64,000 nt of DNA from NCBI GenBank assembly GCA_024279135.1, contig JAJRRU010000022.1, positions 117,044 to 181,043 on the forward strand, read 5' to 3'. Positions 11,742-19,833 of this stretch are shown piece after piece. Origin of the DNA: Alphaproteobacteria bacterium (GTDB lineage: Bacteria; Pseudomonadota; Alphaproteobacteria; Rhodospirillales; Casp-alpha2). Both the position numbers and the translations under genes were made by a program. The notes under the pieces are model-generated. The model was not told the DNA's origin. It did not search any database and saw nothing but the letters and a program-made list of their open reading frames with translations. How positions within the stretch are numbered: position 1 is the stretch's first letter; every line of letters starts with the position of its first letter.

Positions 11742-13025
11742 ATGCCAATCGAAATATTGATGCCCGCCCTGTCACCCACCATGACCGAAGGCAGCCTGGT
11801 TAAATGGCACAAAGCCGAAGGTGATAGTGTGGAATCCGGTGACGTTGTGTGCGAGATTGAAACCGACAAGGCCACCATGGAAGTGGAAGCCGTGGACGAA
11901 GGTATTTTGGGTAAAATCATGGTCGCCGAAGGCACTGACGGGGTTTTAGTTAATCAGGTCATTGCCGTGTTGCTGGAAGATGGCGAGGATGCCTCGGCCA
12001 TTTCCACGGCCTCAGCACCAACCCCGGCTGCTGCCCCGACCGCTGCCCCGGCCCCAGCTGCCGCTCTGGCGGCTCCCGCTGTCACAACCCCTGTACCAGC
12101 CCCTGCTGCTGCGCCAAGCGGTGCCCGACTATTTGCCAGCCCGCTGGCCCGCCGTCTGGCGGCTGATGCGGGAATTGATTTAAATGCCATAACTGGCAGT
12201 GGTCCGCACGGACGTATCGTCAAGCGCGATATCGAAGGTGCTCAGGCTGGCGGTGTTGCTACCGCTGCGGTTGCTGTGACAGTTCAGCCAGCACCTGCTG
12301 CCGCCGCACCAAAACCGGCCATGGTCGATGATGCCAGCCTGCCGCCTTACACTGAAGTTCCCCATAGCAATATGCGCAAGGTTGTGGCCCGGCGACTGTC
12401 AGAGTCCAAGCAGACTATTCCGCATTTCTATCTGACGGTGGATTGTGAACTGGACAACCTGCTGGCCTTGCGAAAAGACCTGAATTCTCGCTCCGATGAC
12501 TATAAAATCTCGGTCAATGATTTTGTCGTCCGCGCCGTGGCTCTGGCCCTTGGAAAAGTCCCCGAGGCCAACGCCATGTGGACTGATACGGGCATGTTAT
12601 TATTCGATCAGGCCGATATCAGCATCGCCGTGGCTATCCCCGGCGGACTGATTACCCCGGTGGTCCGCAATGCGGGTGCCAAGGGACTGGTGGCGATCTC
12701 CGCCGAGGTCAAGGACATGGCGGGCCGGGCGCGCGAAGGCAAGCTTATGCCCGAGGAATATCAGGGTGGATCGTTTACCATCTCTAACCTGGGTATGTTC
12801 GGCATCAAGAATTTCTCTGCCATCATCAACCCGCCACAGGCCTGTATTCTGGCTGTGGGTGCTGGTGCGCCGCGCCCTGTCGTCAAGGACGGAGCACTGG
12901 CCGTTGCCACGGTCATGAGCTGTACGCTGGCGGTCGATCACCGGGTGGTTGACGGAGCCGTGGGGGCTGCGTTCCTCGCCGCCTTCAAACCCCTGATCGA
13001 AGATCCGGTTTCCATGTTGCTGTAA
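11742..13025 (+). CDS. pdhC: Dihydrolipoamide acetyltransferase (PDH E2)
   Basis: The 427-residue E2 core of pyruvate dehydrogenase transfers the acetyl group from lipoamide to CoA. It has a single N-terminal lipoyl domain (K43 in ETDKATME) and an Ala/Pro linker (about 90-122). A peripheral subunit-binding domain follows (SPLARRLAADAGIDLNAITG...GRIVKRD, about 127-160), then a second Ala-rich linker. The catalytic domain runs from about 197, with the active-site motif DHRVVDGA near the C-terminus. The order is typical of Gram-negative E2 with one lipoyl domain, fitting the second domain carried on E1 beta. Confidence 0.97.
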   Translation: MPIEILMPALSPTMTEGSLVKWHKAEGDSVESGDVVCEIETDKATMEVEAVDEGILGKIMVAEGTDGVLVNQVIAVLLEDGEDASAISTASAPTPAAAPTAAPAPAAALAAPAVTTPVPAPAAAPSGARLFASPLARRLAADAGIDLNAITGSGPHGRIVKRDIEGAQAGGVATAAVAVTVQPAPAAAAPKPAMVDDASLPPYTEVPHSNMRKVVARRLSESKQTIPHFYLTVDCELDNLLALRKDLNSRSDDYKISVNDFVVRAVALALGKVPEANAMWTDTGMLLFDQADISIAVAIPGGLITPVVRNAGAKGLVAISAEVKDMAGRAREGKLMPEEYQGGSFTISNLGMFGIKNFSAIINPPQACILAVGAGAPRPVVKDGALAVATVMSCTLAVDHRVVDGAVGAAFLAAFKPLIEDPVSMLL

Positions 13026-13041
13026 GAAAGAGAAACACGTT

Positions 13042-14442
13042 ATGAGCGATTCAAATTTTGATGTGGTCATTATCGGTGCCGGACCGGGCGGTTATGTGAC
13101 GGCCATCCGGGGCGCACAACTGGGCTTGAAGGTCGCCGTGGTCGAAAAACAGCATCTGGGCGGGATTTGCCTGAACTGGGGCTGTATTCCCACCAAGGCT
13201 CTGTTGCGATCAGCCGAAATCTATCATTACATGCACAACGCGGGCGATTACGGTCTGGCGGCCAAGGAAATATCCTTTGATCTGGCCGCCATCGTCAAAC
13301 GATCGCGTGGTGTGTCGGCAAAATTATCCAAGGGCGTAGGGTTTCTGCTGAAAAAGAATAAGGTCACGGTGGTCGACGGTGAAGCCAGGCTAAACGGGCC
13401 GGGCAAGGTCGATGTGAGCAAGGACGGCAAGGCCGTTTCCACATTGACGGCCAAGCATATCATCATCGCCACCGGTGCACGTCCGCGCGAACTGCCGGGA
13501 CTGGAAGCCGATGGCAAGCTGGTGTGGAGCTATTTCGAGGCACTGGTGCCTGAGACCATGCCGAAATCCCTGTTGGTCATCGGATCGGGTGCTATCGGTA
13601 TCGAATTTGCCAGTTTCTATCGCACCATGGGGGCCGAGGTCACCGTGGTCGAGGTCATGAAACAGGTTTTGCCGGTGGAAGATGCCGAGATTGCCGCCCT
13701 GGCCCGCAAGAGCTTTGAGAAACAAGGTATGCGCATCATGACCGATGCGAAAGTTGCCAAACTGGATAAAGCGACCAACAGTGTGACGGCGACTATCGAG
13801 ACCGCCGACGGCAAATCCGAGACCATCACCGTGGACCGGGTTATCTCGGCGGTGGGGGTGGTTGGCAATATCGAGAATATCGGACTGGAGACCACCAAAA
13901 TCAAAACCGACCGGGGCTGTATTGTGGCCGACGGCCTGTCACGCACCGACGAGCCGGGTATTTATGCCATCGGCGATGTTGCCGGGCCGCCCATGCTGGC
14001 TCACAAGGCCGAGCACGAGGGTGTTATTTGTGTCGAAGCCATCGCCGGACTGGACGTGCACCCTATCGACAAGGCCAAGATACCCGGGTGCACATACTGT
14101 CATCCGCAAATCGCCAGTGTGGGCCTGAACGAAGCGGCTGCAAAACTGGCCGGGCGGGATATCAGGGTCGGTCGTTTCCCGTTTATGGCCAACGGCAAGG
14201 CCGTGGCCCTGGGCGAGGCCGATGGACTGGTCAAGACCATTTTCAATGCCAAGACCGGCGAATTACTGGGCGCGCATATGGTTGGCGCTGAAGTCACCGA
14301 GATGATACAAGGCTACGTGGTCGCCATGGGACTGGAAACAACCGAAGAAGACCTCATGCATACGGTATTCCCCCATCCGACTCTGTCGGAAATGATGCAC
14401 GAGGCTGTACTCGACGCCTATGACCGGGCTATTCATACATAA
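13042..14442 (+). CDS. lpd: Dihydrolipoyl dehydrogenase (E3)
   Basis: The 466-residue flavoprotein reoxidises dihydrolipoamide with NAD+. The FAD-binding Rossmann motif is VVIIGAGPGGY (8-18), the redox disulfide is C43/C48 in GGICLNWGCIPTK, and the NAD motif is LLVIGSGAIGIEFASFY. The catalytic His is in the C-terminal FPHPTLSE. As the fourth gene of the pdh operon it serves pyruvate dehydrogenase and probably other 2-oxoacid complexes. It lies 16 bp after the E2 gene. Confidence 0.97.
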   Translation: MSDSNFDVVIIGAGPGGYVTAIRGAQLGLKVAVVEKQHLGGICLNWGCIPTKALLRSAEIYHYMHNAGDYGLAAKEISFDLAAIVKRSRGVSAKLSKGVGFLLKKNKVTVVDGEARLNGPGKVDVSKDGKAVSTLTAKHIIIATGARPRELPGLEADGKLVWSYFEALVPETMPKSLLVIGSGAIGIEFASFYRTMGAEVTVVEVMKQVLPVEDAEIAALARKSFEKQGMRIMTDAKVAKLDKATNSVTATIETADGKSETITVDRVISAVGVVGNIENIGLETTKIKTDRGCIVADGLSRTDEPGIYAIGDVAGPPMLAHKAEHEGVICVEAIAGLDVHPIDKAKIPGCTYCHPQIASVGLNEAAAKLAGRDIRVGRFPFMANGKAVALGEADGLVKTIFNAKTGELLGAHMVGAEVTEMIQGYVVAMGLETTEEDLMHTVFPHPTLSEMMHEAVLDAYDRAIHT

Positions 14443-14466
14443 ATCAGATCGAAACACAGATATATA

Positions 14467-15411
14467 ATGGCCCATACCGAAAAAATCACCATCCGCCACC
14501 CGGAGAAAGTCACCAAGCCGGATAACCCGTCACCGCGCAAACCGCCGTGGATCAGGGTCAAGGCGCCGGTATCGCGGGAGTATGCCGAGACTCGCAGACT
14601 GGTTGCTGATTTCAAGCTCAATACCGTGTGCGAGGAGGCATCGTGCCCCAATATCGGTGAATGCTGGGCCAGAAAACATGTCACGGTGATGATCCTGGGT
14701 GATATCTGCACCCGGGCCTGTGCATTTTGCAATGTGGCAACCGGTAAACCCGGCGGCTTGGTCGATGCCATGGAACCGGCAAACACAGCCCTGACGGCTG
14801 TTACTCTGGGGCTTAAACATATGGTCATTACATCGGTCGACCGTGACGATCTGGCCGATGGCGGGGCAGGGCAGTTTGCCTTGTGTATCGAGCAGGTCCG
14901 CAGCCAGGCACCATCGACCACTGTGGAGGTGCTGACGCCTGATTTCCGGGGTAAGGACGGCGCGTTGGAAACCGTCATTACGGCCAAGCCCGATGTATTC
15001 AATCACAATATGGAAACGGTCCCGCGGCTTTATTCGGCGATCCGTCCGGGCGCGCGTTATGAGCATTCCCTGGAATTGCTGGGCCGTGCCAAACGGCTTG
15101 ATCCGACAATTTTCACCAAATCGGGCATCATGGTCGGGCTGGGCGAAACCAAAGAAGAGGTTTTTCAGTTGATGGATGATCTGATCGCCGTCAAAGTGGA
15201 CTTTATGACCATCGGGCAATACCTGCAACCGACCCTCAAACACGCCGCTATAGACCGTTTTGTGACGCCGGAAGAATTCGAAGAATACAAACGGGTCGGC
15301 CATGACAAGGGGTTTGCCCTGGTTGCGGCCTCACCGCTGACCCGGTCATCCTATCATGCCGATGGTGATTTTGCTAAATTGCAAGCATCACGCAACCAGA
15401 ATAACGGCTGA
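14467..15411 (+). CDS. lipA: Lipoyl synthase
   Basis: LipA is a radical SAM enzyme that inserts two sulfurs into octanoylated domains to make lipoyl groups. The 314-residue protein has the radical SAM cluster motif CTRACAFC and the auxiliary-cluster motif [12 protein letters not shown], with the C-terminal RSSYHAD motif. Placed directly after the pdh operon, it matures the lipoyl domains encoded just upstream on pdhB and pdhC. It is followed within 9 bp by ratA. Confidence 0.97.
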   Translation: MAHTEKITIRHPEKVTKPDNPSPRKPPWIRVKAPVSREYAETRRLVADFKLNTVCEEASCPNIGECWARKHVTVMILGDICTRACAFCNVATGKPGGLVDAMEPANTALTAVTLGLKHMVITSVDRDDLADGGAGQFALCIEQVRSQAPSTTVEVLTPDFRGKDGALETVITAKPDVFNHNMETVPRLYSAIRPGARYEHSLELLGRAKRLDPTIFTKSGIMVGLGETKEEVFQLMDDLIAVKVDFMTIGQYLQPTLKHAAIDRFVTPEEFEEYKRVGHDKGFALVAASPLTRSSYHADGDFAKLQASRNQNNG

Positions 15412-15419
15412 ATACCATT

Positions 15420-15854
15420 ATGCATAAGCATGCCGACAAACGGACACTGCCCTTTAGCGCCGAACAAATGTTTGATCTGGTCGCCGATGTAGAAAGCTAT
15501 CCTGAATTTTTACCGTGGTGCGTGGCAACCCGGATGACCCATACAACCGATTGTTTGCTGGTCGCCGATATGGTCATCGGGTTCAAGATGTTTCGAGAAA
15601 GGTTCACCTCTCGTGTTAGTCTTGAACGTCCCAACAGAATTAATGTAACTTATCAAAATGGCCCGTTTAAGTTCTTGAATAATCACTGGATTTTTACCGA
15701 TACCAAAGACGGTAAATGTGACATTCAATTCGATGTGGAATTCGAGTTTCGCTCTAAAATACTCGATGTTGCCATTGGGGCGGTGTTCACCGAAGCGGTC
15801 ATGCAAATGGTCAAAGCCTTTGAGAAGCGGGCTATCAAACTTTACGGTTCCTGA
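15420..15854 (+). CDS. ratA: RatA/COQ10-family SRPBCC protein
   Basis: A 144-residue START-like (SRPBCC) protein of the COQ10/RatA family. The pattern PFSAEQMFDLVADVESYPEFLPWC is diagnostic. In mitochondria COQ10 binds ubiquinone and supports its synthesis or use in respiration; the E. coli homologue was called RatA for an effect on ribosome assembly. A quinone-binding role is the better guess here beside respiratory-carbon genes. Its last 13 bases overlap the 3' end of the convergent amidase gene. Confidence 0.88.
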   Translation: MHKHADKRTLPFSAEQMFDLVADVESYPEFLPWCVATRMTHTTDCLLVADMVIGFKMFRERFTSRVSLERPNRINVTYQNGPFKFLNNHWIFTDTKDGKCDIQFDVEFEFRSKILDVAIGAVFTEAVMQMVKAFEKRAIKLYGS

Positions 15855-16339
15855 TCAGAATTCTGGTCGAGAGCCTCCAGAATCATATCCAGCGCCATTA
15901 TGACGGTTTGTTGGCGCACCGCCGCCCGGTCGCCAGGAAAGACGCACCGGCGATGATGTGTCTGGTGCCCTGCGTAAGCTACGGCCAGATGAACCAGACC
16001 GGCGGGTTTTTCCTCGCTGCCCCCCGATGGACCGGCTATCCCGGTTACCGCAACACTGATGGATGCCGCAGACATGGACAAGGCCCCTTCGGCCATAGCC
16101 ATGGCAACCGGTTGACTGACCGCACCATGCTGTTCGATCAGGTGTGTCGCAATACCCAGCATGTCTGATTTGGCGGTATTTGTGTAGGTCACAAAACCAC
16201 GCTCAAAAGTACGCGATGATCCGGCAATGTCGGTGATGGCCGCGGCAATCATGCCGCCGGTACACGATTCCGCCGTGGCGAGCATGACATTGCGGCTTTG
16301 ACAGGCCGCCAGCACGGCTTGGGCTTTTTTGGATATCAT
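15842..16339 (-). CDS. pncC: CinA C-terminal domain amidohydrolase (nicotinamide-nucleotide amidase)
   Basis: A 165-residue stand-alone CinA C-terminal domain. The motif LATAESCTGGMIAAAITDIAGSS and the later VAVTGIAGPSGGSEEKPAGLVHLA are typical of NMN amidohydrolase PncC, which recycles nicotinamide mononucleotide to nicotinate mononucleotide in NAD salvage. There is no N-terminal molybdopterin-like domain. Its ATG overlaps the stop of pgpA (ATGA), so the two are translationally coupled. The convergent 3' overlap with ratA is 13 bp. Confidence 0.9.
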   Translation of the reverse strand: MISKKAQAVLAACQSRNVMLATAESCTGGMIAAAITDIAGSSRTFERGFVTYTNTAKSDMLGIATHLIEQHGAVSQPVAMAMAEGALSMSAASISVAVTGIAGPSGGSEEKPAGLVHLAVAYAGHQTHHRRCVFPGDRAAVRQQTVIMALDMILEALDQNSDQEP

Positions 16340-16812
16340 AGCGGGGTTTCCAGATAAACGCGGGCCGAATACAATATAATCACGGCATAAAGCCCTGCGG
16401 CTATATCATCGATCATAATGCCCATGGCCCCTTTGACATGGCGATCCAGCCACCCCACGGGCCACGGTTTAAAGATGTCAAAAATCCGAAACAGGACGAA
16501 TCCGGCCAAAAACCATGGCCATTCCAGGGGAACCACGCATAAAGTGAGCCATTGCCCGGCAACTTCGTCGATCACAACCGGACCGGGATCATGATCACCC
16601 GATATGCTCGTATATCCATGCGATGCCCACAGACCTACGCCGAATACTGCCACAACAGCCAGCAACAAGCCGGGCCATCCTGAAACGTACAGAATGCCCC
16701 AGGCAAAAGGCAGGGCGGCGAGAGAGCCAACGGTTCCGGGGGCTTTGGGGGACAAACCGGCACCGAACCATGTTGCAATGATCACGGCTGGTGAGCGTAA
16801 AGAAGGGATCAT
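16336..16812 (-). CDS. pgpA: Phosphatidylglycerophosphatase A
   Basis: PgpA removes phosphate from phosphatidylglycerol phosphate to give phosphatidylglycerol at the inner membrane. Family marks are TWFGAGLSPKAPGTVGSLAALP at the N-terminus, the acidic VIDEVAGQWLTL and FRIFDIFKPWPVGWLDRHVKGAMGIMIDDIAAG. Several hydrophobic helices are present. I chose the ATG at 16812 (158 residues), which puts the conserved block near the N-terminus; an in-frame ATG at 16890 would add 26 basic residues and cannot be excluded. It is coupled to the downstream amidase by an ATGA overlap. Confidence 0.9.
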   Translation of the reverse strand: MIPSLRSPAVIIATWFGAGLSPKAPGTVGSLAALPFAWGILYVSGWPGLLLAVVAVFGVGLWASHGYTSISGDHDPGPVVIDEVAGQWLTLCVVPLEWPWFLAGFVLFRIFDIFKPWPVGWLDRHVKGAMGIMIDDIAAGLYAVIILYSARVYLETPL

Positions 16813-17110
16813 TAAATGTCTTTCGTGGCGTTTCTTACCGGGTAGCGTTAACGTATAGTCCGTTTTAAATACGTATTTTTGAGTCTTCAAATGGCGGAAA
16901 TAATGGCATTATAAATAAAAAAGAATTGATTAACGATATTTTGGTTCAAAAACATTTATTTATCGCATAAACTCTCAACAATTGGTAAACTCTAAAAAAC
17001 GGGTATTGAATAACATTTATAAAAAAGCAGGAAAACCTGACTGTTATTACAATAATAGATGAGGGAAAAAAATCGGCGATATTTGTTGGTCTCGCTGAAT
17101 AAGTATCCAT
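16813..17110. promoter_or_regulatory. AT-rich divergent spacer before the M23 peptidase gene
   Basis: About 298 bp of AT-rich sequence lies between the leftward pgpA and the rightward M23 peptidase gene, and should hold both promoters. I see no conserved RNA structure and no convincing small gene in it. Confidence 0.35.
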
Positions 17111-18436
17111 ATGATCGGTAACATTGGCAATCACGAAAAACAGTCTGTCTTGTCTCGTTTAAAGGGGCGAGTGAAGCGTATTTATCCTGAACGACAAATT
17201 GTTATTCGCACGAACGAACGTATATCGTATCTGCGGCTTGGTTATATCCCGCAGTTTATCGTGACCATCATCCTGGTCTCGGTGACCAGCTGGGTGGGAT
17301 ATTCCAGTGTCAGCTATGTGCTGAATGATCATATACTGTCGGCAAAAAACCAGCAAATCGTCAATGTTCGCCTGGCGTATCAGGGGCTTCTGGATGAAGT
17401 CACCGAATACCAGAACAAATTTCTTGGTATTACCGACGAACTTGAGAAAAACCACACCATGATGCTCGACCTGGTAGAACAGAATACAGCATTGCAACAA
17501 CATCTGAGCAGTGTCGCTCAGGAGCTCAAGGTCACGGAAGCCGATCGTTATAGCGTTATCGAGGCTCGCGAGCGCCTGAAAGTCAATTTGACGGAAATCC
17601 AGGAAAACCTGCATTCGCTGACCAGTAAAAACTTCCTGCTCAATGATAACCTCGACTCCGTAGAATCCAACCTGCAAATCACCGTTTCTGAACGCAACGT
17701 GGCACTGGAACAAAGTGAACGTCTGACAAAATACGCCAATGAACTGGAAATCCGCCTGTCAACATTCCAGACCACGCAACTGGCATCCATTATCAATCTG
17801 ACCGAACGAACCGATAGCAATATCAGCAGTCTGGAACGGGTTGTCACCATGGCCGGTATGGACGTGCTTGTCATGGTTAATGGTGTCACTCCCAAAACAG
17901 ATACTGGTCAGGGTGGTCCGTTTATTGCCGTACCAGGCCAGCCCGGTGAAGAGCTCCGGTCCCGTCTGGCCGTGCTTGATTCAAGGTTAGAACATCTGGA
18001 AGACCTGCAACAAACCATGCAGAGATTGCCTTTGGTCGCCCCGTTGACGGCCTATTACATCACCAGCAAATATGGCAAGCGTCACGACCCGCTTAATAAC
18101 AGGTGGTCAATGCACTATGGGGTTGATTTCGGGGGGACTTTAAAAACCCCGGTTTACTCCACGGCGCCGGGTAAGGTCACCTACGCTGGTAATAAGGGTA
18201 AATATGGTAATATAATAGAAATAGATCATGGCGATGGCGTCATTTCTCGTTTTGCTCACCTGCAAAAAATTCTGGTGAAAAGAGGCCAAGCCATTGGTTT
18301 TTATGAAAAAATCGGATTGTTGGGAAGCTCCGGGCGCAGTACAGGCCCCCACTTGCATTACGAGATCAATGTTGCTGGCAAGCCAATGAACCCGATAAAA
18401 TTTATCAAGGCAGGTCGTTATGTTTTCCAAGAATAA
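17111..18436 (+). CDS. M23 (LytM) family metallopeptidase with membrane anchor and coiled coil
   Basis: A 441-residue cell-wall endopeptidase. A basic cytoplasmic N-terminus leads to one membrane segment (about 46-68). A long periplasmic coiled coil follows (about 75-245), then a C-terminal LytM domain. The zinc ligands look intact: H335 and D339 in MHYGVDFGG, then H414 and H416 in GPHLHYE. Catalytic competence is therefore likely, unlike degenerate LytM activators such as EnvC. The gene overlaps the following bactofilin gene by 17 bp. A bactofilin-linked M23 hydrolase (LmdC in stalked Alphaproteobacteria) is known to shape cells, and by synteny I infer a similar local wall-remodelling role. 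Confidence 0.9.
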   Translation: MIGNIGNHEKQSVLSRLKGRVKRIYPERQIVIRTNERISYLRLGYIPQFIVTIILVSVTSWVGYSSVSYVLNDHILSAKNQQIVNVRLAYQGLLDEVTEYQNKFLGITDELEKNHTMMLDLVEQNTALQQHLSSVAQELKVTEADRYSVIEARERLKVNLTEIQENLHSLTSKNFLLNDNLDSVESNLQITVSERNVALEQSERLTKYANELEIRLSTFQTTQLASIINLTERTDSNISSLERVVTMAGMDVLVMVNGVTPKTDTGQGGPFIAVPGQPGEELRSRLAVLDSRLEHLEDLQQTMQRLPLVAPLTAYYITSKYGKRHDPLNNRWSMHYGVDFGGTLKTPVYSTAPGKVTYAGNKGKYGNIIEIDHGDGVISRFAHLQKILVKRGQAIGFYEKIGLLGSSGRSTGPHLHYEINVAGKPMNPIKFIKAGRYVFQE

Positions 18437-18917
18437 ATCATCTACCAAAAACAAGTCCGGTAATTCGGCCCAAGGTGTTTCAATACCGTCGATCATCAGT
18501 GCCGATTTAACCGTCACGGGAAACCTTTTCAGTGAAGGTGAAATTCAAATAGATGGCACCATCAATGGTGATGTCAAAACAGCGACCTTGCTGGTTGGTG
18601 AAACCGCGACCATAAACGGCGATATTACGGCCAAACGTGTGCGCGTCCATGGACATATCAACGGCTCTATAGAAGCCCAGTTTGTTACGCTGGCTCAATC
18701 TGCCCACGTCAAGGGTGATGTTATCCATGAAGATCTTGCCATTGAAAAAGGTGCTTTCCTGGAAGGTCACTGCAAGCGTATTTCCGGTAAACGTCTTGAA
18801 ACGGCCAAGGTCACACCGGAAAAGCCACCTCATCTGGCTGTTAAGGACAAGTCTCATCATCGCCCAGATCCGGTTTCGACCACGGGCGGGGTAACCACCA
18901 ATACGGCCACTGCCTAG
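18420..18917 (+). CDS. bacA: Bactofilin family cytoskeletal protein
   Basis: A 165-residue bactofilin. The central right-handed beta-helix domain (about 20-125) shows the repeating pattern SIISADLTVTGNLFSEGEIQIDG...GDVKTATLLVGETATINGDITA...VRVHGHINGSI. Short disordered Lys/Ser/Asn-rich and Pro/Thr-rich tails flank it. Bactofilins polymerise without nucleotide and bind the membrane, recruiting cell-wall enzymes. The start lies inside the end of the M23 peptidase gene, so the two are translationally coupled and probably work together. The symbol is given by analogy to the Caulobacter name. Confidence 0.9.
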   Translation: MFSKNKSSTKNKSGNSAQGVSIPSIISADLTVTGNLFSEGEIQIDGTINGDVKTATLLVGETATINGDITAKRVRVHGHINGSIEAQFVTLAQSAHVKGDVIHEDLAIEKGAFLEGHCKRISGKRLETAKVTPEKPPHLAVKDKSHHRPDPVSTTGGVTTNTATA

Positions 18918-18939
18918 CGGCTTTAACAGCCCGGAAATT

Positions 18940-19833
18940 TCATACTTGTTTAAAACAATCTGCAAGCCAGGCGTCCGTCAGCCCTGTGCTGGTTTGTTCT
19001 GTCAGTGCTGGTGCGTGCCCGACACCTGAAACGGTGGCTCGTCTTATGTGCGGTATGATCCGGGCCATGCGCTGCCAGCCTGGTTCGGAAATAAAGGGTG
19101 ACAGTTCGGCGCGCAGTACCGCAACCGGCACACTACGCAACGAGGCAAAATAAGCCCATAAGACGCGTTCCTGTCCTGGGGTTGGATTGCGCAAAGGCCG
19201 GGCAATAGCCGGGTCCCAGTCATAGACCAACATACCATCATCACGCTTTTTATAGGTGCACCGCGCTATATAGTCCCAATCGTCGGCCGTGGACGCCGGG
19301 TAATCGGGAAACGTCTGCTGGAGTTTGGCGATTGCCTGATCCCAGGTTTGCAACGGCTGTGTCTTGGCCATGAAGTCGAGCACCGGCCGTAAACCGAGAT
19401 AGGGTATGTCAGGACACACGTCATTTAACAGAACCCCGCGCAAGCTCGCCGGCATGGTAACCCCGAGCACCATGGCCAGCACCCCGCCGAGGGATGTGCC
19501 CACCACGACAAAATGGCCGATATCAAGTGCCGTTATGATATGGCGAATATCATTAAGGTATGTCACCGGTTGATAGTTGGCCCAGTGACGGTCATATGCC
19601 GATAAACCGCGGCCCCGGTAATCCGGGCAGATAACCCGGTATCCGTTGGCTTGTAATCGCAGGGCCAGCCGGTGGAAATCCTTGCTGTTTCTGGTCAGCC
19701 CGCCGAGGCATAACACCACACCGATCTGGTCTGAATCTGCGGTAATCCGATAGTCGCGAACATAGAGTGACAGGGCATCTGCGCTGTAAATAATGTGTTC
19801 ACGGTAGGGCAGTTTATCCATTGTTGCGCCCAT
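18940..19833 (-). CDS. Alpha/beta hydrolase
   Basis: A 297-residue alpha/beta hydrolase. The nucleophile elbow is VVGTSLGGVLAM, the oxyanion region is VVLCLGGLTRNSKDFHRLA, DYRGRGLS follows the usual strand 4, and the catalytic His is in VSGVGHAPALTE. The substrate is unknown. Its ATG at 19833 shares one base with the stop of the lytic transglycosylase gene (TGATG), implying translational coupling; an ATG four codons further in is an alternative start. Homologues include esterases and C-C bond hydrolases. Confidence 0.85.
   Translation of the reverse strand: MGATMDKLPYREHIIYSADALSLYVRDYRITADSDQIGVVLCLGGLTRNSKDFHRLALRLQANGYRVICPDYRGRGLSAYDRHWANYQPVTYLNDIRHIITALDIGHFVVVGTSLGGVLAMVLGVTMPASLRGVLLNDVCPDIPYLGLRPVLDFMAKTQPLQTWDQAIAKLQQTFPDYPASTADDWDYIARCTYKKRDDGMLVYDWDPAIARPLRNPTPGQERVLWAYFASLRSVPVAVLRAELSPFISEPGWQRMARIIPHIRRATVSGVGHAPALTEQTSTGLTDAWLADCFKQV

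Noticed and set aside
14530..15303. 257-codon antisense frame opposite lipA
   Set aside because: lipA is complete with all Fe-S cysteine motifs; the antisense protein has no recognisable domain.
16946..17134. 62-codon minus-strand frame in the AT-rich spacer before the M23 gene
   Set aside because: Low-complexity hydrophobic translation, no ribosome binding site, and it overlaps the M23 start.
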